This document shows positions 1 to 4,898 of a stretch of DNA of 5,686 bases, piece after piece. The stretch covers positions 1 through 5,686 of the forward strand of contig CAKSSH010000066.1 of NCBI GenBank assembly GCA_934488695.1, given 5' to 3'. The notes below the pieces were generated by a model. The model made no database searches and was not told the origin of the DNA. It saw only the letters and a program-made list of their open reading frames with translations. Within the stretch, counting starts at the first letter, position 1, and every line of letters starts with the position of its first letter. The position numbers and the translations under genes are program-made. Origin of the DNA: an uncultured Oscillospiraceae bacterium (GTDB lineage Bacteria; Bacillota; Clostridia; Oscillospirales; Ruminococcaceae).

Positions 1-50
1 CCTCTGGTGTTCTTATCTCGGTTTTGTACCTTTTGATAGTTCTTAGACAT
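1..50 (-). CDS. Partial ORF leaving the window, unidentified
   Basis: A minus-strand frame opens with ATG at 50-48 and runs 16 codons (MSKNYQKVQNRDKNTR) to the window edge without a stop. The composition is polar and basic and I do not recognise the protein. There is no good Shine-Dalgarno sequence: the 7 bases before the ATG directly abut a hairpin (77-55). Either translation is controlled by that hairpin or this is not the true start. The same frame, upstream past a TGA, is the 27-codon leader ORF at 176-93. It lies downstream of the promoter at 348-319, so it could be the gene controlled by the leader. Only more sequence to the left can confirm it. Confidence 0.25.
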   Translation of the reverse strand, partial: MSKNYQKVQNRDKNTR

Positions 51-54
51 AATA

Positions 55-77
55 GGGCTACAAAATAGATGTAGCCC
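55..77. repeat. Inverted repeat next to the partial ORF start
   Basis: The arms GGGCTACA (55-62) and TGTAGCCC (70-77) are perfectly complementary, with a 7-nt loop. No U-tract follows on either strand, so it is not a typical terminator. On the minus strand it sits immediately before the ATG at 50-48 and could hide the translation start. Confidence 0.6.
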
Positions 78-79
78 GT

Positions 80-106
80 GAAAACCCCGATTTCATCGGG
101 GTTTTC
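80..106. terminator. Perfect 12-bp hairpin, possibly a bidirectional terminator/attenuator
   Basis: Positions 80-91 pair with 95-106 without mismatch around a 3-nt apex. The stem has a GC core (CCCCGAT/ATCGGGG) with A4 at its 5' base and T4 at its 3' base, so both strands show a GC-rich stem ending in UUUU. On the minus strand the stop codon of the 27-codon leader ORF (95-93) falls in the loop, the geometry expected of a translation-sensitive attenuator. The U-tract is only four bases, so termination efficiency may be moderate. Confidence 0.6.
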
Positions 107-176
107 GCCATTTATACGGCAAAATTTCAGCAAACCGTTTTGACAGATATAAAAATATGTAGATCGGCGTTTTCAT
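93..176 (-). CDS. Possible 27-residue leader peptide ORF
   Basis: ATG at 176-174 opens a 27-codon frame (begins MKTPIYIFLYLSKRF, ends WRKPR) that stops at TGA 95-93. A purine-rich AGGAAAGG lies at 195-188, 11 nt from the ATG, a little far for a strong ribosome binding site. The peptide begins hydrophobic and aromatic and ends basic. Its last codons and stop lie inside the 106-80 hairpin, so a ribosome completing the ORF would prevent that hairpin from forming. This is typical of ribosome-mediated attenuation leaders before antibiotic-resistance and amino-acid genes. That the peptide is made is inference, and a chance ORF of this size is possible. Confidence 0.35.
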   Translation of the reverse strand: MKTPIYIFLYLSKRFAEILPYKWRKPR

Positions 177-207
177 ATATGAGCCAGCCTTTCCTGCGGA
201 TTAAAAC

Positions 208-269
208 AAAAAGACCCGCACTTCAAATCACGATGTGCCATTGCATCGATGATTATGTAAGTGCGAGTC
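208..269 (-). terminator. Intrinsic terminator, minus strand
   Basis: The outer stem arms (minus strand GACTCGCACTT and AAGTGCGGGTC) pair in 10 of 11 positions. They enclose a second stem of 9 bp with one bulge and are followed immediately by TTTTTG. Stem length and the U-tract position are right for minus-strand transcription; no U-tract occurs on the plus side. Confidence 0.65.
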
Positions 270-312
270 CGAAACTCAAAATTAAATTTCGCTTATTCAG
301 TTGTCCTTAACT
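208..312 (-). ncRNA. Short terminated transcript or leader RNA
   Basis: It is defined by signals, not by a recognised family. The promoter at 348-319 predicts a start near 312. About 40 nt later a long hairpin forms: on the plus strand 213-223 pairs with 259-269 (one mismatch), continued by an inner stem 227-235/244-253 with one bulge. On the minus strand it is followed at once by U5 (TCTTTTTG), a strong intrinsic terminator. The product would be about 105 nt. It could be an independent small RNA or the first attenuated stage of a longer leader reading on into the 27-codon ORF and the 106-80 hairpin. Confidence 0.45.
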
Positions 313-318
313 TTCCGC

Positions 319-348
319 AGTATAACATATCGCAAACAGTTTTGTCAA
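319..348 (-). promoter_or_regulatory. Sigma-A promoter, minus strand
   Basis: Read on the minus strand: TTGACA (348-343), an 18-bp spacer, TATACT (324-319). Five of six -10 bases and all -35 bases match consensus. The -35 overlaps the stop codon of the small ORF at 515-345. It drives the hairpin-rich segment toward position 1. Confidence 0.7.
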
Positions 349-515
349 GGCTTTGAGCGGTCGGTGGACTTCTCCGCCGTTTTTAGAAATACTATTTTCT
401 TTGTCTTTTGCGGTGCAGGCTTTAACCACACGGTTGTTTTGCTACGAACCGCTTTCATCTTTTTCTTTCTGAAATTCAAAAATGACTTGCCATATCGTTT
501 GTTACAAGGTAACAT
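345..515 (-). CDS. Small basic ORF, 56 residues, unidentified
   Basis: A minus-strand frame runs from ATG 515-513 to TGA 347-345. An internal ATG at 458-456 would give 37 residues (starts MKAVRSKTTVWLKP). The product is strongly basic, with Lys/Arg clusters, one Trp and no membrane segment. No convincing Shine-Dalgarno precedes either ATG; AGAAAGAAAAAG before the inner ATG is purine-rich but not a match. The frame is open further upstream, to a TAG at about 589-587, so it may be the tail of a longer degraded ORF. I do not recognise the family. A TTG-start plus-strand ORF (301-576) covers the same DNA, and neither strand has strong coding support. Confidence 0.25.
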   Translation of the reverse strand: MLPCNKRYGKSFLNFRKKKMKAVRSKTTVWLKPAPQKTKKIVFLKTAEKSTDRSKP

Positions 516-582
516 ACCACAACCCGTTGGACTGTATCTCGAACAGCGGACGGTGAAAAAGCGCCTCCTGTTGTAGAATAAA

Positions 583-1054
583 AGCTATATGTCCGGTCAA
601 CTCATCCCAGGGGGAGTGGAGATACTCCCCCGCAGGAAATGATGGAAACCTTGTCGGTGCTGCTCATGTCCGACAGGATCGCCACGCTGTTGGTGGCGAT
701 CTTCACATCCGGATACTCTGCCAGCCGCCGCGCCAGAATGGCCGAGGTGGAGCTGGAATCAAAGAAATAGGAGCTGGAGGGTTTCAAAAATCGGCTGGCC
801 AGCTCGGCGATCCGCTGCTTTTCCGTCAGCTGCTGGGTGCGCCGGAGCCGAGCGGGAGTATCGAAAGTGCTGCCGGCGGTGAGCACGGCCCCGCCGTGAA
901 TGCGTTTCAGAAAGCCCTGCGTTTCCAATTCGCTCAGGTCCTGCCGGATGGTACTGGGGCTGGCATAGAGCTTTTCAGACAGCTCCTGCACCGAGACAGT
1001 GTTACGTTCCTCCAGATAGGATAAAATCATTGCCTGCCGCTCAATGTTAAACAT
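583..1054 (-). pseudogene. DeoR-family transcriptional regulator, frameshifted and 3'-truncated
   Basis: The family represses sugar-catabolic operons and releases DNA on binding a phosphorylated sugar. From the start chosen here, residues 1-57 form the winged helix-turn-helix (MFNIERQAMILSYL, then ASPSTIRQDLSELE, and the RIHGGAV wing). Residues 76-140 begin the DeoR sensor domain, with YFFDSSSTS and TNS as phosphosugar-binding signatures. The start is ATG 1054-1052 because GGAGGGG lies just upstream; an ATG at 1108 has no such site and overlaps the -10. The uninterrupted frame ends at 604-602 after about 150 codons, while the family usually has about 250. The cause appears to be one extra base in a five-base run at 627-631: the next frame continues with GEYLHSPWDELTGHIA, which fits the conserved GG..L.G.LA segment. 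Homology then ends near 583, so the C-terminal 90 or so residues are gone. DNA binding may survive; sensing should not. GC content is visibly higher than in the neighbouring enzyme gene. Confidence 0.75.
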
Positions 1055-1096
1055 TTCAGCCCCTCCGTTTGCGCATTTGTGCGTGTTTTCCGAATC

Positions 1097-1125
1097 ACTA
1101 TAACCCATTTTACTGTCCGTGTCAA
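1097..1125 (-). promoter_or_regulatory. Sigma-A promoter of the deoR remnant
   Basis: On the minus strand TTGACA (1125-1120) and TATAGT (1102-1097) are separated by exactly 17 bp. The predicted start lies near 1090, giving a leader of about 36 nt before ATG 1054. An imperfect dyad (GCGCA-TTTG-TGCGT) at about 1070-1083 lies in that leader and could be an operator. The intact promoter suggests the gene decayed recently or that its N-terminal part is still expressed. Confidence 0.7.
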
Positions 1126-1432
1126 TATGCGCGAGACGGAACTTGCACAGTGCCGCGAAGTGTCAAATCGCTTGCGCAGACTGCACTTCGGAGAACGCTG
1201 CGTTCCATTCGCAGAGGAGAGCGACTGAGCCGGAAAAACCCATCGATGAGAGATATGCGTTATACCCGTAAACGTAGGGGTTCGTTCGATGGTATTCCAG
1301 CTGCACGATGCTCAAAAACAGAATTTTTACTTGCGAATGGTGCAAAAGTCAGGGACGAATTGGTACTTATATTGGTGAAGCAATTACTGCCGGAACGGGC
1401 ATATAAACCGATGTATAAAAAAGCGCCTTGCC
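1126..1432. other. Non-coding spacer rich in inverted repeats
   Basis: No convincing gene. The plus-strand ORF that spans it starts inside the deoR leader and has no Shine-Dalgarno; its product is a low-complexity Arg/Lys-rich string. A plus-strand 32-codon frame (1308-1406, starting MLKNRIFTCEWC) has a CxxC-like look but no ribosome binding site. Structure is present: CGAAGTG (1156-1162) pairs with CACTTCG (1184-1190), CTGCG (1198-1202) with CGCAG (1210-1214), and a longer pair lies at 1240-1292. Confidence 0.5.
1231..1293 (-). terminator. Candidate terminator of the enzyme gene, minus strand
   Basis: On the minus strand CCATCGA (1292-1286) pairs with TCGATGG (1246-1240) and is followed directly by GTTTTTCC. 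The loop is long (39 nt) but contains CCC...GGG, which can close a smaller internal stem. It lies about 140 nt beyond the stop codon of the minus-strand enzyme gene. A long-loop hairpin is less certain than a compact one, and an alternative pairing AACCC/GGGTT (1237-1241/1278-1282) competes. Confidence 0.4.
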
Positions 1433-3496
1433 TTATCTTTGTTTACTTGTGAACAGGCTTGCGGATGTTTTGCTGTTAGTGCAGCCGGAGGACTGAATTT
1501 CATTTATAACCAAATAAAAGTACAAAGCAAAATCCTGGTCATTTGCCCATTCATCATAAAATTCACCCTTTATATCATTGATTTTAAAGGGGTATACATA
1601 AGCGCATGAGCCCTCGCCCCTGTCATTAAACAGGCAAAGGCAATTTCTTGCACATTGCAGCGCTGCCAGTCTGTAGGTTTCATCACCCGAGCAGCTGTAA
1701 TATGCCATGAATGCTCTTGCGGTGAGGCAGCTCCAATAATGCGGAAAAGTGTCGCCGAAAAGCCGTGACTTTCCAAACCAGCGGTCATCCCAAAACCTTA
1801 TAGGTATTTCATTCAAGTGGTAGCTTGGCTGATGACCATTGAATCTTTTTAAAATTTTGATATGCTTCAGGGCTTCGGTTTTGTAATGAACGTCACCTGT
1901 GATAAAAGCAATTTCAGATATAAAGGTTGCGGCAGGGGATACAATAGTTTGCTCAAAATTCACTTCATGCTTCGGGTAAGAAAGAGAATTTGCAATGATA
2001 TTATCTGTATGAGAGATATACCAATTTTTAACCATATCACCCTCTGCTTTCATATTTGCATCGTAAAAAGCAGAGATAGTTTTGCGCATGGAAAGTCCGT
2101 TTGGATAAAATTTTTCCCCGCCCGCAGAGTAGTAATGCTTTAAAATTTTTATAATGTAGTTCAGATATTCTGTATCTTTAGTCAAAAGGTACATTTCTGT
2201 GAAAAGAATAGTAATCCAGGGGGCGTTATAAAGCCTTTTCACGCTTTTCCTTAATCCGTCGTAAATCTCGCCGGTTTCACAGTCAAATACTTCACGCATA
2301 ATAAACGCGATATATTTATCGAGTGCCTTTTTAACATTATCGTCGTTATGCGTCTGTAAATATTTTGTAATTAAAAGTGCCATGCCGGTGCGTTCTCTGC
2401 AGGCGTTATGGTCACGAAATACCGAATCGAAAACCTTTTCCTTTTCTTTGGTATCGTAAATCAGAAAAGCGCCGTGCAAATGGCTGCCTTCTCTGAGATA
2501 TTGCTGGTTTTTTATAATATAATCAATTCTTTTCTTTATAAGCGATTCCGGTTTTTCTGCAACAAAAAATTCCGTGTATGTTTTCAGTGCGCCTACATAT
2601 ATATCGAAACGGTGTTCACCTGATTTTCGGGGAGAAAATGTGACCCTACATCCGTTTTTACATTTTTTATAATCAACTGAATTTCCGTCATAAAGGATTT
2701 TTATTTCATCGGTGTTTTGGGTCTTAACAGCAAATTCAATTTGCTCGTCCTCAAAAACAGTGAAATGGGAAGCTTCAATATTTATAAAGCTTGGATAAGT
2801 GTATGCCTTCCGGTAAAAGTCTGAGTTGCCCTTATGCCAAAAGAATTCCCATTCCAATACATATTCTTCGTTGGGTAATAGCTCCATATGGTCGGGGTTT
2901 AAAATAAAAATACCTCGGTAATTTGATTTTGGGTTTTCCACACTATAGCTTTTTATTGCGCCCTTTGTCAAAACCATTCCTAAGTTGATTTCGGAATTTC
3001 CCATTCTCAGCGCATTTACATAGGCTGTATTACCGCCGCACCATATATGCGTGTTGCAGCGGTTGATCATGCAGTCGTCAGCATAGGTGTACACATCGTT
3101 AAAAGGCATTATTATACCTAAATCACCGTGCTCAAGAAAGAAGTCGGTGTCTCTTAAATTTTTAACAGTATAGCGCTCACAGTAGCTGCCGCTGTCGGAA
3201 AAAAATCTGTAAACCGTTATCCGTAAATCATTATTTTCATAGATTGCGATGCAGTCACTGACACCCTCATCAAATGATTTTAAGGACATTACGGAGCGGG
3301 ATTTATTTCTTATATACAGCGGCTCGGCAGTACTGGCATTGTTGTATTTCAGCAACCCGATGCCGACACCGTTTCCGTATTCGAGACACCAATCCCTTGC
3401 GAACCAGTTCATTTTATGTTCGTCCTTCGGATTTGTCAATGATTCAATATTGCCTCCGGTTTGATTAAAATCAATTGAAAAAAATTCATTTTGCAA
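1433..3496 (-). CDS. Cytoplasmic six-hairpin-type glycosidase or lyase, family not assigned
   Basis: A product of about 690 residues without signal peptide or membrane segment, so it should act on imported oligosaccharides. Numbering from GTG 3505, residues 1-235 look like a beta-sandwich (opening LQNEFFSIDF, with GGNIESLTNP). Residues 245-316 look like an Ig-like strand domain. Residues 320-670 are helical repeats with the aromatic and acidic pattern of alpha/alpha-toroid enzymes (RDHNACRERTG, YNAPWITILF, GDTFPHYWS, DEWANDQDFALYF). Conserved-looking Asp, His and Tyr in these loops may be catalytic, but I cannot name the nucleophile or acid. Several CAZy families share this build, for example GH154 or PL27-like enzymes, and I do not assign one. 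The GAGG at 3508-3505 overlaps GTG 3505 and so cannot serve it, but lies 8 nt before TTG 3496, the start used here; GTG 3505 adds three residues. The gene is divergent from the AraC regulator, its probable activator. The DNA is AT-richer than the deoR remnant. The last 20 or so residues (Ser/Thr/Lys-rich) look unlike a folded tail. Confidence 0.65.
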   Translation of the reverse strand: MQNEFFSIDFNQTGGNIESLTNPKDEHKMNWFARDWCLEYGNGVGIGLLKYNNASTAEPLYIRNKSRSVMSLKSFDEGVSDCIAIYENNDLRITVYRFFSDSGSYCERYTVKNLRDTDFFLEHGDLGIIMPFNDVYTYADDCMINRCNTHIWCGGNTAYVNALRMGNSEINLGMVLTKGAIKSYSVENPKSNYRGIFILNPDHMELLPNEEYVLEWEFFWHKGNSDFYRKAYTYPSFINIEASHFTVFEDEQIEFAVKTQNTDEIKILYDGNSVDYKKCKNGCRVTFSPRKSGEHRFDIYVGALKTYTEFFVAEKPESLIKKRIDYIIKNQQYLREGSHLHGAFLIYDTKEKEKVFDSVFRDHNACRERTGMALLITKYLQTHNDDNVKKALDKYIAFIMREVFDCETGEIYDGLRKSVKRLYNAPWITILFTEMYLLTKDTEYLNYIIKILKHYYSAGGEKFYPNGLSMRKTISAFYDANMKAEGDMVKNWYISHTDNIIANSLSYPKHEVNFEQTIVSPAATFISEIAFITGDVHYKTEALKHIKILKRFNGHQPSYHLNEIPIRFWDDRWFGKSRLFGDTFPHYWSCLTARAFMAYYSCSGDETYRLAALQCARNCLCLFNDRGEGSCAYVYPFKINDIKGEFYDEWANDQDFALYFYLVINEIQSSGCTNSKTSASLFTSKQR

Positions 3497-3504
3497 ATCA
3501 ATCA

Positions 3505-3508
3505 CCTC
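3505..3508 (-). promoter_or_regulatory. Shine-Dalgarno that decides the enzyme start
   Basis: Minus-strand GAGG at 3508-3505, within AGGTGA. Its last G is the first base of the in-frame GTG, making that GTG unusable with this site. TTG at 3496-3494 has an 8-nt spacing, which is normal. Confidence 0.5.
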
Positions 3509-3514
3509 ATTTCA

Positions 3515-3542
3515 ATTATAGAATAAACTGCAATAATAGCAA
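3515..3542 (-). promoter_or_regulatory. Weak promoter of the enzyme gene
   Basis: On the minus strand a perfect TATAAT (3520-3515) is preceded, after 16 bp, by TTGCTA (3542-3537), a poor -35 typical of activator-dependent promoters. The predicted start near 3508 would leave a very short leader (about 12 nt to TTG 3496), which weakens the call. The -35 lies inside the dyad at 3535-3551, just downstream of the TATTCGA repeats. Confidence 0.4.
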
Positions 3543-3551
3543 TGTGCTATT
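3535..3551. repeat. Perfect 7-bp dyad over the enzyme -35, possible operator
   Basis: AATAGCA (3535-3541), 3-nt centre, TGCTATT (3545-3551). It overlaps the -35 of the minus-strand promoter. The symmetry suits a dimeric repressor, unlike the direct repeats expected for AraC proteins, so a second regulator may act here. Confidence 0.45.
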
Positions 3552-3575
3552 CGACTCAGAAATTGTATTATTCGA
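3548..3575. promoter_or_regulatory. Candidate AraC-family binding site (direct repeats)
   Basis: TATTCGA occurs at 3548-3554 and again at 3569-3575, start to start 21 bp, two helical turns, on the same strand. AraC-family proteins bind direct repeats with this spacing. The inner copy is about 5 bp upstream of the enzyme -35; the outer copy is about 6 bp upstream of the regulator -35. This fits activation of the enzyme and autoregulation. Confidence 0.5.
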
Positions 3576-3581
3576 TTTTAT

Positions 3582-3610
3582 TTGACACGCTGTATTTTTA
3601 CTATTATAAT
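3582..3610 (+). promoter_or_regulatory. Consensus sigma-A promoter of the AraC regulator
   Basis: TTGACA (3582-3587), 17-bp spacer, TATAAT (3605-3610): a perfect match in both hexamers. The predicted start is near 3617, giving a leader of about 26 nt to ATG 3643. The regulator is therefore probably made constitutively or is repressed by itself. Confidence 0.8.
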
Positions 3611-3642
3611 AAGGTTATATTTTAAAAAGGGATGTTTCGATT

Positions 3643-4440
3643 ATGAAGAATTTTTTGGCGCAATTAAGATACAGCGATTTTGACGTTGAAGGCATTGAAA
3701 GTTATAAAATGAGCTTTGAAAACGGCAATACGGTTGATTATCTTCAAAGCCCCAGAAGAAAAAATTTGTTTCATTTGGTAACGGGCGGAAAGCGATTTTA
3801 TGAAATTGACAGCAGAAGCTTTTTTGCTCCGTGCGGTACGCTTATTTTTATACCCGATAATACATATTATAAAACCACCGCATTTTCCTGCGGGAGAGAA
3901 AATTGCGGCGGAATTGGAATTTGCTTTGATATTAAGGGGGCCAATCTCGGCTGCAAATCGGATGTGTATATTACAAGGGTCGGAGAACCGCTTGATAGGC
4001 TGAAGGATTTATTTCAATTGGTTTATATTACTCAAAGGGCTAACCCTTTGGAGCTTTTGAAGATTAAATCCGAATTTTATAACCTGTTATCCTTTTTAAC
4101 CGCGCCTGTAGTAGTAAAATCTTCGGATTATGCAGGAATAGAAAAGGCGGTTGATTTTATACACAAGCATTATAAAGAGAATTTACCCGTAAAGCTTTAT
4201 GCCGAGAGCTGCAATTTGAGCGAAAGCTATTTCAGAAAGAAGTTCGGCGAATTTTTCGGAAAATCACCTATAGATTACCGCAACCGGCTTCGTTTTGCAG
4301 AGGCTAAAAGACTTTATCAGAATAATTATTCATTGCAGGAAATTGCCGATAAGCTGGGGTTTTGTGATGTGAGCTTTATGACCAAGCTTTACAAACGCCA
4401 CACAGGAAGAAGCATTAAGCAGGACGCAAAAATAATTTAA
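3643..4440 (+). CDS. AraC-family transcriptional regulator
   Basis: 265 residues, the usual length for two-domain members. Residues 1-155 form a beta-rich, cupin-like sensor (YEIDSRSFFAPCGTLIFIP is the typical motif). Residues 165-260 are the DNA-binding domain. Its first helix-turn-helix is around 183-204 (VKLYAESCNLSESYFRKKF), followed by the linker SPIDYRNRLRFAEAKRLY. The second is at 232-254 (QEIADKLGFCDVSFMTKLYK), with the family signature G[FY]-x-[DS]-x-[SY]-x-F near its centre. ATG 3643 follows AAAAAGGGA with about 10 nt spacing; the ATG at 3632 is out of frame and meets TGA at once. It is divergent from the carbohydrate enzyme and very probably activates it in response to a sugar bound by the N-terminal domain. 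Which sugar cannot be told. The C-terminus (RSIKQDAKII) is short but complete. Confidence 0.92.
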   Translation: MKNFLAQLRYSDFDVEGIESYKMSFENGNTVDYLQSPRRKNLFHLVTGGKRFYEIDSRSFFAPCGTLIFIPDNTYYKTTAFSCGRENCGGIGICFDIKGANLGCKSDVYITRVGEPLDRLKDLFQLVYITQRANPLELLKIKSEFYNLLSFLTAPVVVKSSDYAGIEKAVDFIHKHYKENLPVKLYAESCNLSESYFRKKFGEFFGKSPIDYRNRLRFAEAKRLYQNNYSLQEIADKLGFCDVSFMTKLYKRHTGRSIKQDAKII

Positions 4441-4654
4441 AGCTCAAAAAACAATTATAAGAGATTTCGCGATGATACACTAAAATTGATTGGTCGCCCG
4501 ATCGGGGGAAAACCGGTAAGGTGCGGGTGGGCGCCGCGGTCCCAATATGGCGTCCTATCGCCGTGTTCACCTTTTGCTTTTAAAGCGAAACACAGCAAGC
4601 CCGCTTTTTTCCGAACATAAGCAAAAAATGTTGCAGAAAAAGGGACTTTTATGC
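4441..4654. other. Intergenic stretch after the regulator
   Basis: No gene seen. Positions 4492-4560 are an unexpectedly GC-rich patch between AT-rich flanks, with the palindrome CCCGATCGGG at 4497-4506 and CGCCC/GGGCG arms at the edges. It may be a remnant of inserted DNA. The rest is AT-rich and carries the terminator and promoter listed separately. Confidence 0.45.
4582..4610 (+). terminator. Weak candidate terminator after the AraC gene
   Basis: AAAGCG (4582-4587) pairs with CGCTTT (4602-4607), loop 14 nt, and the 3' arm runs into six T (4605-4610). The stem is short and partly A/T, and lies about 140 nt beyond the stop codon. No better terminator is seen between the stop and the next promoter. 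Confidence 0.4.
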
Positions 4655-4660
4655 TATACT
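4631..4660 (+). promoter_or_regulatory. Extended -10 promoter of the lipoprotein gene
   Basis: TTGCAG (4631-4636), 18-bp spacer, and TG-C-TATACT (TATACT at 4655-4660). The TG one base before the -10 makes it an extended -10 promoter and offsets the imperfect -35. The predicted start near 4667 gives a leader of about 230 nt. Confidence 0.65.
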
Positions 4661-4666
4661 ATAGAT

Positions 4667-4898
4667 AATAAAAACAACTGTGCCGAAAACCCTGAAAAAA
4701 CCGAAAAAATGCCGAGGGGCACCCCTTAGCGCGTTGAGGCGCAGTGAAATTGCCCCCTTGTTTGCCCGTTGTCCGCGGACCGGCAACAGCAGCCTTATTG
4801 GTTGGCGGGCTGTTTTGTCCACCGTCGGCATAGGGCCGGACCTTCTTTCTTGAATAGTCGGAAGCAAAACAGAACAAAGGTTCAACAGGAGAGTTGAA
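4667..4898 (+). ncRNA. Long GC-rich leader with candidate multi-stem fold
   Basis: ATGCCGA (4709-4715) and TCGGCAT (4825-4831) are perfect complements and would close a 123-nt domain. Inside, GGGGC (4716-4720) can pair with GCCCC (4752-4756) and stacks directly on the closing helix, and GCGC-GTTGAG-GCGC forms a small hairpin. TTGCC (4762-4766) pairs with GGCAA (4782-4786), and CAGC (4787-4790) with GCTG (4809-4812) plus GCC/GGC within. That is a multi-branch junction like that of a riboswitch or other cis-regulatory RNA. I recognise no known riboswitch consensus. GC-rich DNA folds easily, so covariation is needed. A dispersed intergenic repeat is an alternative. The minus-strand ORF here is probably a shadow. 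Confidence 0.35.
4887..4892 (+). promoter_or_regulatory. Ribosome binding site of the lipoprotein gene
   Basis: AGGAGA at 4887-4892, with the AGGAG core 7 nt from ATG 4899: strong and optimally spaced. It fixes the start and supports this as the real gene rather than the opposite-strand ORFs. Confidence 0.85.

Larger units (their letters stand above)
1..583. mobile_element. Probable end of an integrated element (boundary inferred)
   Basis: No transposase or integrase is visible, so this is inference. The minus-strand deoR-family gene entering from the right keeps recognisable family sequence (ELTGHIA in the shifted frame) down to about position 583. After that the reading frame gives sequence unlike the family and stops at 504-502. 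Left of this point the DNA has a different character: a small basic ORF, a strong minus-strand promoter and several hairpins, as in regulatory leaders of accessory genes. The simplest reading is that foreign DNA was inserted into or deleted part of the deoR gene, with an edge near 575-583. A simple deletion or rearrangement without a mobile element is equally possible. The other end would lie outside the window. Confidence 0.3.

Noticed and set aside
1..106. Plus-strand reading as the tail of a type II CRISPR tracrRNA (anti-repeat-like stretch, nexus-like hairpin 55-77, terminator hairpin 80-106)
   Set aside because: No cas gene, repeat array or recognisable repeat is in the window, and the same DNA is better explained on the minus strand by a promoter, leader ORF and hairpins. 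A cas9 or array just left of position 1 would revive it.
301..576. Plus-strand ORF of 91 residues starting with TTG
   Set aside because: There is no Shine-Dalgarno before the TTG; it overlaps a near-consensus minus-strand promoter, and its Phe-rich product looks like the complement of a Lys-rich frame.
1415..1432. Run of T on the minus strand just after the enzyme stop as a terminator
   Set aside because: No stable stem precedes the T6 run; the only possible pairing is 3 bp.
1069..1452. Plus-strand ORF of 127 residues
   Set aside because: It starts inside the deoR leader without a Shine-Dalgarno, overlaps the deoR promoter, has an Arg/Lys-rich sequence without domain features, and runs into the enzyme gene on the other strand.
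4709..4729. Hexapeptide ORF (MPRGTP) in the lipoprotein leader as a leader peptide
   Set aside because: It has no ribosome binding site and lies inside the predicted closing helices of the leader fold.
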